Assembly: GCF_001723175.1 (NCBI RefSeq)
Contig: NC_064650.1
Coordinates: forward strand, 1,550,001-1,614,000
Source of the DNA: Penicillium oxalicum
Lineage: Eukaryota; Ascomycota; Eurotiomycetes; Eurotiales; Aspergillaceae
DNA length: 64,000 bases
Reading direction: 5' to 3'
Position 1 is the first letter of the stretch, and each line of letters starts with the position of its first letter. Positions 47,359-59,065 of the stretch are shown here, piece after piece. The translations under genes were made by a program, and so were the position numbers. The notes beneath the pieces are model-generated. The model searched no databases. It saw only the letters and a program-made list of their open reading frames with translations, and was not told where the DNA came from.

Positions 47359-50300
47359 ATGCTGTCTGATATTATCAATCAATGCTGGAATCGATGTTCA
47401 AGTGCTTCCCGAGAAGATCGTTGGCAGCCATCTTATTTGCGCAAACGTGTGCTCGTCTTGTTCCTGATCCTTTTCTCTCTGCTTGTTGCCGCCCTCGAAA
47501 TCCTCTACCATTATTCACAAGTTCGCAATGGTATTGCAGCTTCGAGCGAGGCTCGTCATTACCTTTGGACTTATGGGCCGACGGCTATACTGACGCTGTT
47601 GGCCACATTCTGGGCCCGAGTCGAGTTTCAGTCAAAACAAAATGCCCCGTGGCAGTCAATGTTGGAAGCGCCCCAGCCAGCTGATAAAAGTATCTTGCTG
47701 GATTATGTATCCGAGATGCAGCCAGTGGCTCTATGGAAAGCCTTCAAGAATAGACACGTCCTTGTCTTCTCTGGGACCTCCTGTACCTTGCTTCTGCAGC
47801 TCATGATCGTCTTTTCGACAGGCTTGTTCTCCCTGGAAAAGGTGCAGGTGGACAAGCAACATGTGCCTATGCAGACATTGAGTACTTTCGCTTCAATCCA
47901 TTCGCAGCTTGCCACAGTTGGGTCTCAACCATACGACATAATAAACGGCATAGCGTTCAATAATCTGACGTACCCTCTTGGCACAAATGGTGATCTAGCA
48001 TTTCAGCAATTCTCAGCTTCCAATCTGCCTCCGAATGCAATAATCACAGTCCCGATTGATGGTATCATGGCAGATTTGAAGTGTGAGAAGGCAATTCTGG
48101 ATATCAAGTCTTTGGAGTACTTGGAGGAAGTCAACACGGATGACAATTCAATCGTCAGCTCGAAGCTAGTTCAGCATTACCGATTGAGAACCTCGACCTG
48201 TACAGTTGACAACTTTAGCAAGCTGACGCTAGGTCACATTGAGATCAAACAAGCTGGCGTTTTCCAATGGGGAAGCTGTGAGAATACCACGGGCCCAGCT
48301 GGTACTCGTGTTGCTTTATTCATGGCCGACTTTGAACGAGCTCCGGCTACACACTCAAATTCAACTGGGAAGCGCCGACGTTACCATTCGACTTATCCAA
48401 CTATATCCCTCCGCTTGAAGAGATCGAGGAGTTTCATCTGCAAACCAACTCTCAATCGCCTTCAGCTGAAGGCCGAGAAAAATGTAACTGAGCTGTCATC
48501 TCAAACACGCATTCACACCATCGCGGTACAAGACGCCAATTTACCTGGTCTCACGGCAGGCGATATCGCGGCTTTTATTTCTGGAAACATCAGCGACACC
48601 TCGGGCTTCCGGGGAATCGAGAGCTTTTATCCTTTCCCCAACAACATCCGAGTTGATGACCAATTGAAACTTGGTATGCTTCTTGCCGGAGAGGACACCT
48701 CGACTATCGAGACACTTTGGCAAGATGACAATGTGGAGCGAGCGGCTTCAGCTTACTACCGTGGCCTCACGGCCCAATTGCTACATCTAGGGCTTTCTCA
48801 AAGGACGAATCTGACCGTCTACGGGTCCGCCCGCTTGACGGAGAGCCGCGTCCTGATGGCAGAGCTTCCTCTCCGTATACTGCAGGCTTGTCTCGCGGTC
48901 ACCGTGTTGTTCACGGCGACGATGACTACAGTTGTCTTCCGAGCAGCGACAGCCTCCTGGAATTCAGCCCATATTTCCGCGATCGCGGCCGTGACCGCGA
49001 ACAGTGAAGATTTCCGATCTTCATTGCGGGGCTCTGGACCGTCTTCTGCTTCGCGTCTTCGAAGTCGGTTCGTAGGGAAACTCTACTCTTCCAAGAATGA
49101 GTTGGGAGGGACTTCCATCCACGTTTTTGGCAACAGCGAGCGAAATTCAATCACCGAAGAAGAGTACGATGATCAATATCGCGCCTGGAAACCATTCCCT
49201 GAACTTATTTGGCGTGTTATTCTTTTCGTTTTGATTTGCTCAGCCATTGCGACTTTGGAAGCTTTGTTGCACGTTTCTCAGACTAACAGTGGCCTTGGCA
49301 CCGCGTCTCCTTCTAGCGAATATACCCATTACTTGTGGACAATCATTCCTGCTGGGGTCATGTCAGCGTTCAATCTTATTTACGGCAGCATTGATTTCAA
49401 CACGCGTTGTTTGGCTCCGTACGCGCATCTCAACAAGCCTAAAGGAGCGACCTTTGAAAAATCGATGCACTTGAGTTTTCTGGACTCACATGGTTTCACT
49501 ATCACTCTTCGTTCCGCCTGCTCGAAAAACTTTGCAGTTCTTGCAACTACAATTGCGACAGGTGCTGCTTGGGCTTTGACTATCGTGGTCAGCGGTCTAT
49601 TTTCGGCCGTCGAGATACCTTCTCATACTTCTAAAAACTTCACTCGGGTGGGAGGCTTTCCTGATCCCCGAACCATCGCCGGTATCAAACTCAATATGGA
49701 AGAAACTCAAGAGGTTGCTGGCATAATGACCTCACAGTACATTTTACAATACAACTACAGTTTTCCTCGCTGGACCTACGACGAGTTTGCGTTTGCAAAT
49801 GTCACACTCCAAGATGATTTCGATTCATCACTCATGAATGGGTCTTTTGTGGACGTTCGTGTGCCGGCTGTCAGAAGCGCTCCCGTGTGCCATCCGATGA
49901 GCATGGCAGAACTGAAGCCGAACCTCACTGCATACACATCCCAAAATCCACCGGCATATCAGCTGCGAGTCCAAACCGAGACATTAGCCTGTCCTGATTC
50001 TAAGGTGAATTATCCTTGGGAAAGCAATGTTTTTACCGTGTACAAGCTTGAAGATGGCCCATTCGGCTACTCGATGCAGGATGGCTGCTATTCCCCGGAC
50101 GTGAGGGTGGACTCACACTCCCATTACACGGAATTTTATGTTTGGGGCCGCATAGAGGCCGGTTCGATCAATTACGTCACAGCGCTGAACTGCATTCAGT
50201 TCGCTGAGAACGTGGATGTTTTGACTCGTTTCAAATTGCCAACCATGGAGATTGACGAGGAACATCCTCCAATCGCAGACGAATCTACAGCAAAGCTTGC

Positions 50301-50904
50301 CCCGAATCTATACATGCCAATTCCGGAGTGGTGGGCACTGAACACAAATGGAGACTATCCTTTACTTGACGGATTTTTCTATCTCCTGATCGCTGGGAAA
50401 TACGCGATTACACCAGATGATCTGATGAGACCGGAAGGGGATCAAACCGTGATTCGAGCCATCAAACGCCAACACAAACTCATCAACGCTCAACAATTGA
50501 GCAATTACACGCGCTCGACAGCAAATGACACAATAAAGCACGCACCCCTTCTTGGCAACATCACGATAACGAACAATCGGAGATTGGTCCAGGACGCCAC
50601 CTCAACGAGGATTTTGGAGGGACTTCTGGGTGCCATGGTCGTTTTGGGAGTATTTGGTAGTATTATCCTAAATACTGACCGTGTACTGCCGAAAAATCCA
50701 TGTAGCATCGCGACGGTAGCGAGTCTTTTGGCGGACTCGAATCTGCTGGATCAGTTTTCGCAAGGGCTGTGGGACCCGAACGGGAAGAACCTTGACCAAA
50801 TCTTTGCTGGGCGTCGGTTTTTCTTGGGCTGGTGGGAATCTAATTCAGCGAGCGGTAATAAGGTGTTCACGATTGACCATGATCTGGTGGAAAAAGAAGC
50901 TTGA
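47359..50904 (+). CDS. DUF3433 multi-pass membrane protein, two tandem copies of the domain
   Basis: Single long frame; the first in-frame ATG at 47359 gives 1181 residues. The protein has two homologous halves. Each begins with a Trp-Pro motif before a membrane helix (DRWQPSYLRKRVLVLFLIL, and YRAWKPFPELIWRVILFVLI), then HYLWTYGPTAILTLLATFW or HYLWTIIPAGVMSAFNLIYG, a third helix ending in FSTGLFSLEKV or VVSGLFSAVEIP, and a long region with many N-glycosylation sequons before a fourth helix. Eight membrane segments are therefore likely, with two large non-cytosolic loops. Such proteins are common in Eurotiomycetes and of unknown function. A pair of residues equivalent in the two halves (LFSLEKV and LFSAVEI) shows an old internal duplication. 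A short upstream exon is possible. Confidence 0.8.
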   Translation: MLSDIINQCWNRCSSASREDRWQPSYLRKRVLVLFLILFSLLVAALEILYHYSQVRNGIAASSEARHYLWTYGPTAILTLLATFWARVEFQSKQNAPWQSMLEAPQPADKSILLDYVSEMQPVALWKAFKNRHVLVFSGTSCTLLLQLMIVFSTGLFSLEKVQVDKQHVPMQTLSTFASIHSQLATVGSQPYDIINGIAFNNLTYPLGTNGDLAFQQFSASNLPPNAIITVPIDGIMADLKCEKAILDIKSLEYLEEVNTDDNSIVSSKLVQHYRLRTSTCTVDNFSKLTLGHIEIKQAGVFQWGSCENTTGPAGTRVALFMADFERAPATHSNSTGKRRRYHSTYPTISLRLKRSRSFICKPTLNRLQLKAEKNVTELSSQTRIHTIAVQDANLPGLTAGDIAAFISGNISDTSGFRGIESFYPFPNNIRVDDQLKLGMLLAGEDTSTIETLWQDDNVERAASAYYRGLTAQLLHLGLSQRTNLTVYGSARLTESRVLMAELPLRILQACLAVTVLFTATMTTVVFRAATASWNSAHISAIAAVTANSEDFRSSLRGSGPSSASRLRSRFVGKLYSSKNELGGTSIHVFGNSERNSITEEEYDDQYRAWKPFPELIWRVILFVLICSAIATLEALLHVSQTNSGLGTASPSSEYTHYLWTIIPAGVMSAFNLIYGSIDFNTRCLAPYAHLNKPKGATFEKSMHLSFLDSHGFTITLRSACSKNFAVLATTIATGAAWALTIVVSGLFSAVEIPSHTSKNFTRVGGFPDPRTIAGIKLNMEETQEVAGIMTSQYILQYNYSFPRWTYDEFAFANVTLQDDFDSSLMNGSFVDVRVPAVRSAPVCHPMSMAELKPNLTAYTSQNPPAYQLRVQTETLACPDSKVNYPWESNVFTVYKLEDGPFGYSMQDGCYSPDVRVDSHSHYTEFYVWGRIEAGSINYVTALNCIQFAENVDVLTRFKLPTMEIDEEHPPIADESTAKLAPNLYMPIPEWWALNTNGDYPLLDGFFYLLIAGKYAITPDDLMRPEGDQTVIRAIKRQHKLINAQQLSNYTRSTANDTIKHAPLLGNITITNNRRLVQDATSTRILEGLLGAMVVLGVFGSIILNTDRVLPKNPCSIATVASLLADSNLLDQFSQGLWDPNGKNLDQIFAGRRFFLGWWESNSASGNKVFTIDHDLVEKEA

Positions 50905-51616
50905 TGCTTGTCGACGGCGGCTGAGGTATACGTAATACAGTGTATACTATCATTGATATACTATGTAGGATATCAAATCATGAGCCACCTCGTGTGAAGA
51001 GTGCGCAATGGTAATGTATTTAACGGCTTCACAATATCGGAATGGAGACGAAGAGTGCCACACAATTTTAGGTGTTGGCTTTGCTCTATATAAGCACTGC
51101 CCGCAGCGATTTGATTGCGTCCGTGGGTTTTGCAGCCGTGACCTGGACGGATCAAGTGTATAGCTACCGAAAAATAAAAGTAAACTTCAACCTTACCCAA
51201 TGCATGATAAATTTTCGACTAGGAGGAAATCACTTCAAGACTTGAATGTCACTTGAACGTCCCGAATAGTGTATAGAATGATACATCGGATTTGACTTTC
51301 AAACAAGGTAAAAATACTAGCAAAACTGGAGCTTATCACGCAATTGGGCCAAGTATCATTCTTAGCTCCTATGACTAGCCTGACTGGCATTGATTGCAGA
51401 TGCAATCGCTGCTGTAATGTGGACTGGGCCGAACCCGCCCCAAAGCTCTCGGAATTGTTTTTGGAAACCTCAAAAATAATTTCTTGAAACCGAACTAAGG
51501 CCAAGTCACAAAGAATAAACGAGGAAATCAGAACGCTGCTAAATGAACCTTTGAACCTCGATCTCCGTTCTACGAGCAAAAATGCCAGATTGATGGGGGT
51601 CACTTCTTCGGGCCTT
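50905..51616. other. Convergent gap between the DUF3433 gene and the AA11 gene
   Basis: It holds two 3' ends. No supported gene. Confidence 0.5.
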
Positions 51617-52897
<1,281 letters not shown>

Positions 52898-55800
52898 CGT
52901 GGAGAAAAATGTAACCTTTTGACTGGTTCGACAGATCAAGATGCAAAATGTGAATTTGATTCGTACCAGGCGAATAGAATTCAAAAGATAAGAGAGTGGA
53001 CGTTGGTGGTTTGAAGAAAACCAAATCAAGCGAGAAAAAAAAAGAGGGAGGCTTCCTGCGCCAGAAGAATAGATAGGTAGATGATCAGAGAAGACGTGGA
53101 GAAGAAAAGCCGAGCATCATGGGAGGGGGGATATATAATTTTTTTGAAAAGGGGAGAGAAGTGTCATGCATGGTAGCCACAAGGAAGATATCCAAAGCAG
53201 GCAGCGATAGAAGATGCTGGAGACCAGAAGGTGATAATGCATTTGTTGCTATCGTGTAGGCAGCATCTGCACATGATTTCCGAGCACCTTTGGTCCCAAG
53301 CTCCTCGGTTTGCACCAGAGGGATGAGGCATCAACCAAACACCATGGGACAACAATGGACTTTTTTGCACAAAAGACATGTTGCCGCAGAGTAGAACTTT
53401 TGGTAGGTTTCATGTAGGGTGTGGAATATTGAAAAAAAAAGTTTGATGATAGAAGGTTAAGAGGGGGCAGGGACAATACCTTTGTTCAAAGAATCAGAGT
53501 AGAACTGTGTTCAAACAAGCTCTGCTGATTAAGAGTTGTTTCTTCCAGAGGTGAAACCAACAATGACAATGTCTGGCCCAAAGTATGTACTGATGAAAGT
53601 GTTTGCTGCTTGCAGCAAATAAAGTCTATGGGTGAATGAAAGAGTGTTGTTGATCGCCACAGGCGAGGACTACCGACTGAGAAAGATGAAAAGGGAATGG
53701 AAGACAGGACTAGCCTGTTGCAACAAGATGTCGAACCGTCAAAGAGAGGAGAGAAGATACAGAAATGTCTGATACAAAAAGAAAGAAGAAGAGACCACGA
53801 CGATGCGGTGACAACCCTGAATGTTTTATAATCGGCCTGTGTAGATGGCATCAGGCATCTGACATACAGGTGTAGCTACAACCTCGTCATTTTTTTTTTG
53901 GTTTTTTGTTTGAAAATATCCGAGTTCTTTTTTTTGCATTATGATTTTTTTTGCTCTCTCTCTCCACCCGTGTATCATCGGGTCCTCGTGGAGTCTGTCA
54001 AGTACGACGTTGGTTCGTGCACCAAGCAGCAGCATCCGTCATGATGCAGGAACTTGAACCCGACTCTGGAGCCTGAGCCTAGAGCCTGGAGCCTGAAAGT
54101 TCAGTCTGGAGCTCCGACACGACATGACAGGACAGGTCGGACCTCTGCACGGAGTCATCCTAAGATCCGGTGGTCAACCAGTCATCTATCGGATACCCGG
54201 TCCGATTTTTAGGGATGGCGCCATGGAGATGCCCGTGCATCGCGGTGAATGGCCCTGTGTAGCGGTGGGACGGCTCCCGTGGCGAGACGAGATGTGTTCA
54301 CCACGGTCTGAGTGGAGGTGAGATATCCGCACCCAAAGCTGGCATGTTTCAAGTGATACCCGCTCGACTACCGAGAGTGCACAGGGTGGATAAACTCCAT
54401 GGTCACGAATCATGAGCAGGAATCGGACTGGTGAAGTGGTCAGAGTCTTGGAGTTTCTCAAGAAAGCGGTGGAGACTACTGGAGAGAGGCGCCACTCAGA
54501 GGCTCGGAATCACGATCCCCAGACTGGGCGGATTGACGGGTTTTAGCGTCGAGGCGGCTGATGAAGGAGCCAACCAGCACCGAGAGACACACTCGGTCTC
54601 TTCCCAATAGACGCGTCAGAACGAAAGGAGGTCCAGGAGCTTCATCCGGGATGTGGTTTTTGTCTTCTCGCACGAGAAAAAAAAAATTGCTGCCTGAGCC
54701 AATAACCATGCACGGTTCACTAATAGCAGAAGATGGTATCCTATTTGACAAGCTGGTCATCATCGTCGGCGCTGGACGTGCCGACCGTGAGCTTTGGGCT
54801 CCGGATTGGTCGTAGAGCAGATCCGATCATCCAGGCCTCTGTTTCCAGTATGCGGGCCACAGGACAAATGAGACCGCCATGAGGTTCCAAGATCAGAGAT
54901 GCACAAGACTGCACTACCCAATGACACTGTTTCTATGGATCAAAGATGGATGGTGGATCTAGTTTCATCTTTTTTTTACTTGGTGGCCACCTCCAATCCG
55001 ACTGGACGACCGATCCTCGTCCCAGTCGGCGGGGAAAGCATCTTTCGTGCTCGGTACTTGCTGGGCAGCCACTGCACTCGGTTGTCCTTGCAATTGACAC
55101 CACAAGGGGAGATCTCCTTGCGCGCTAATTCTACATCTGAAGGCTGCGCAACCGGATGCAAGATGTAGGAGGATGCAGAATCTATTTAGAGTCATCAACC
55201 AGCATGGTCGAGAATGCTGACCTTGTCTTTTTCGCGCCCGTGGCACTCTTGCACGGGCGATACATACATCGTTGTGAGACACACCCACACCTATACCTCT
55301 TACCTGAGCACTGGACGGTCTGTTTTCCTGCGAGGCTCCCCATGTAGGTTGGCCAGTCAAGGAGATCTATCTCTTCAGGCTCAGGGCTTGGCGTTCGAAT
55401 AAAAGATACGACCGCCCTGATTCCACAGCCGAGCTGCATACATCTAAAGTAGAACTCCACCTCGGCAAAAGCTGGAGACAATGCATACATCACTTGGACG
55501 ACGCCATGCTACCCGGTGGAGAGTTGAAATTGATGGTGCGACTCGGTGGGACGATCGAGTGGGTCTCATCGATGAAGAAAGATGTGGTTCTGGAAGACCG
55601 CAAACGCCTCTGTTTGAGACCGATGGGGGTTGGGGTGGTTTTGTTCCACTCTCTTCACATGTGAAGATTGATCTCCTAGGGTAGAGACACAACAAATAGT
55701 GACATGTCGAGGCTACATATCTGATGTCATGACGGGGTGTTTTCTTTGGACAGAGTACACGTAAACTACATCCATCCGACCAATTCCTTGATCGATTTTG

Positions 55801-57653
55801 CATTCCATTCTCATAGATTTCCTCTGCATCAATAGGCTTACAATCACTTTTAATCTGCGCTGCAAATAAGGTACAATAATAGTCCCTATTATATCGTCCA
55901 TCCATCCATCCATCCATCCATAATATCCAACCTTTATGCTTCCAGAACATCCTGTGCACGGCCCCGCAGTGTTATTATCTTCCGACATATACATTGATCA
56001 CGTAATAGGATATGATGGTATAGGATTCATCCAAAACCTAAATACTACCTCATGTTTCAGATTAAAGTCCTCACAGAAAATCTTCCTACTTGAGTCCCGG
56101 AGTCCACCTAAAAGGTGGTTGTCTATGTTGGATTACCTAGTAGCAGGCAATGTCACATCCACTGTCCTCGACCTCGGCTGATCGGGTTTGCTCCACAAAT
56201 TCCACTTTTAAAAATACAAGACCTACTCTATGCCTTACTTGTCTGGATTGAATATAGTTGATTATGCTTTTTGCAACACATGTGCCAACTACAGGCATAC
56301 TCCTGTACAGTCCTGGATCTCATCTCGCTTCAAGATTTGTGTCTCCACAGATATCCAAGGTGGGTCCTTATGGCAGGTTGTGGCGTTGTTTGGTAGTTCA
56401 GGGAGAAGTTGAGACCGAGCTCCAGCCATCGCGGCCTTGGTAGCCCGATATTTCATTTCTACCAGTCTACAGTCGAGACTCGGTTTCACTGGTTGATTCA
56501 GTCTACTTTTTCTGTCAGGTGATTTGCCAAGGCCAAGTGGAGTATCTACAAATTGTAAGTTGGAAAAGATCACCAGGAGCCTCCAGCAAAATACATATGC
56601 TCTTTGATGGTGTTCAGGGCAGTTTTAAAACCATCCATGTAGGTAGAGGGTAGTATTGATACTTGTTTACTTGATGGCTTGCTTAGTAGGTGCCAGTGTA
56701 CAGCAGTAACGATCACATCACTTGATTGAGAATGTTCTATGCCAGTTCATGAGCGTACATATGATCGTATAGATTGCTGGCAGCGAGAAAGAATGCCAAA
56801 AGTACCGGGCTCCAAATGCATGCATCAAGGGTAGACGACATAGGTCACACGCGAGATGACAGTCCTCGGTGTAGGAATCGAAATATGACGACAAGATACA
56901 ACTTGTTCAATGGAGGCTGGATCACTTGAGGAGGTCTCATTCTCAATCTAACTCATGAGGTTGCACCCATAGCGGAGATGGCCGTTCCAACGACCGACCA
57001 GGGGCTAGCATCGGCTTCTTCGTATGCCCTTTGCATACGCAACGTCAAACCTTACTGAAATGAGGCATCATAAATTCACAACATATATTCAAACTTCAGC
57101 GAGAGTCACTGATCTGACTCCTAGCAGCTCCGTCGACCCCACCGAGCACTCTCAGTCTCAAACGCCCTGATCCTCAGATATATCCAAGGAGATTTGGAGC
57201 CGATCGGAGGCCGTTCTCGCTCCGAGGAGAGGATCCAACACAGACAGGGACAGAAGCCTAGGGTATCGCATCGAACTTTTTGTGTGGCCAAGAGTCTCAG
57301 TTAGAGTGATTCAGCAGGCAGGGTCGCATTCCCATCAAGATGGATGCCTGTGGCACAGAATTTAAAGGAAGATTTTGTAGAGCCGGGTTTATGAGAACGG
57401 AAAAATAAACTCTCACAGGGGCTCATCTCATGCGCCAAAAGACACGCAGTCAGCACGACTGTCTCTGGGAATTGCCCGTGCGAAGTGTGTGTTCGACTAG
57501 TCGATGATGCCAGCTCGCGTGCCGAAATCCCTCAGCTCACAAACCAAGTCGACTCGATTCCCTCCCGTTGCGCCGAGTGGCAAGCGTCCGGCACCACCAG
57601 GGCAGGCAATTCTTCCTCGAAACGCGGCCTCGGAAATTGTAGCACCCAACAGC
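52898..57653. other. 4.8 kb gene-free region upstream of the AA11 gene
   Basis: It lies between the AA11 start and the yih1 stop, both minus strand. Open frames are short and without splice support. It contains a T-rich part at 53890-53955, imperfect gagcct repeats at about 54064-54112, and a CCAT microsatellite at 55898. No RNA gene recognised. Confidence 0.55.
55898..55921. repeat. CCAT microsatellite, six copies
   Basis: Perfect tandem ccat units (24 bases), in the long gene-free region upstream of the AA11 gene. Confidence 0.9.
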
Positions 57654-58715
57654 TCATTTCTTTCCCTTCTTCTTGCCTTTATCAGAAATTCTTGTGTTCT
57701 CTTCCCGGTTGAACCCACCCTTGACCAGCGCATCGCGGCCGACGTCGTTGATGAGTTTGAATCTCGCTGGCCCCAACTGAATCCCACCATACCATCTTGA
57801 CACCACGACAAGCACATTCCACACATCCATTAACTGCATCACATGCAACAAGCGACCGCCAGCAGCAGTCTCCCCATCATCGTCGTAGTCTTGAATCACC
57901 TTCTCTGATGCATCAGACTCGGTATTTCCGTTCGATGCGTGAAAATCACCTTCTTTACTCTGCTTGATACGCCACGCACTGATATTGTGCGTGGCAGCTG
58001 CGACCTTTTTGTCCGTCACGGTCAAGTGGTCCAGAAAAGCCTGCGCCTGCGTAAGACTCGTCACTCTGACTGCCCGGGCCAAAAACACCGATTTCTTTTC
58101 GGTGATCACGTCCGAAAGAACCCAATCCGGCGGCAGCTCGTGTCCATGCTTATCCTGAAGAGAAAGGCTCATAAGAAGTTCCATCGTTGGTTTCGTTTTG
58201 GTCCCTTCAGAACTCGTCGCATGATGAGACGACTGTGTCTCATCGGCATGGTGTGTTGCCTCCGCTGACGCAGACTCCTTGGTTCCTCCGATATTTAGCT
58301 CTGGAAAGATCTCGACTGCTTCGCTGATCACATCGAACAAGCACACCGCGCCAGGTTGCCATGTTCGCTGTATAATGCCTTCCAGTACGTCCACGGCAAT
58401 TTTACCCTCGCCTCGGGCTGCGGTTGACGCGGTCCCGAGCACTTCAGGGCAAGTCTCGGGATATGTGGCTGGGAATCCCAGACGAAAGGACAGATGTGGT
58501 TGTTCAGGGATTTGGAGAGTCACTGTGGTTCGTGCGCCATCGTCGGATGATTCTGAGGAATGGCCGAGATCGAGAGTGCCGGCGGGGGTTGTGGTGGCAT
58601 TGGATTTCCCCAGCCCTGTGTGGGTTACCGTGATGGTGTCAGGTTCGTAGATCGCATTGATGGCTTCAATTTCTTCGGCAAGCTCTTTGTTGGGTATATT
58701 CTCCAGCGCCGACAT
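57654..58715 (-). CDS. yih1: YIH1/IMPACT, Gcn1-binding regulator of Gcn2
   Basis: Intronless, 353 residues. The N-terminal RWD domain starts ENIPNKELAEEIEAINAIY and includes LSFRLGFPATYPETCPEVL. The C-terminal ancient IMPACT/UPF0029 domain holds KKSVFLARAVRVTSLTQAQA, AAATHNISAWRI and the signature VVVSRWYGGIQLGPARFKLI. It ends in a Lys-rich tail (ISDKGKKKGKK). Yih1 competes with Gcn2 for Gcn1 and so damps the amino-acid starvation response; it also binds actin in yeast. It is longer than yeast Yih1 (258 residues) because of Ser/Thr-rich inserts between the domains. Confidence 0.92.
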   Translation of the reverse strand: MSALENIPNKELAEEIEAINAIYEPDTITVTHTGLGKSNATTTPAGTLDLGHSSESSDDGARTTVTLQIPEQPHLSFRLGFPATYPETCPEVLGTASTAARGEGKIAVDVLEGIIQRTWQPGAVCLFDVISEAVEIFPELNIGGTKESASAEATHHADETQSSHHATSSEGTKTKPTMELLMSLSLQDKHGHELPPDWVLSDVITEKKSVFLARAVRVTSLTQAQAFLDHLTVTDKKVAAATHNISAWRIKQSKEGDFHASNGNTESDASEKVIQDYDDDGETAAGGRLLHVMQLMDVWNVLVVVSRWYGGIQLGPARFKLINDVGRDALVKGGFNREENTRISDKGKKKGKK

Positions 58716-59065
58716 TGTAAGAGATCCTTCTGAAGAACAACAAAATTAGCACCCCGCGAGGATTTTCCCCCTCCACGTGCTCATGCGGAGAAATGACATC
58801 CATCCCCACACCGTGCAGCCTGAGGCATTCAGATAACAGAAAAAAAGGGACTTGAGTTTCAGTGTATAAACTATGTAGTAGCAATAAATTGGTTTTTTTA
58901 CCTCTTCTGGAAAATACTGAAAGATTGAACGACGTGGTTCTCGAGGATCAAATGTCGTGTCTGTTTCTTGTATCTAGGCCTCGCGATCCTCGGCAAGAAT
59001 TTATATATCTTCAGAAATCGCAAAATGACTTAATCTCAACCAAAAAGCAATCTCTCATCCCTTCA
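58716..59065. other. Gap between yih1 and the aminotransferase gene
   Basis: It holds the yih1 promoter and the aminotransferase 3' end, both minus strand. Nothing else seen. Confidence 0.5.

Noticed and set aside
57485..57800. Plus-strand frames over the yih1 3' end
   Set aside because: Antisense to the IMPACT domain, which is certain.
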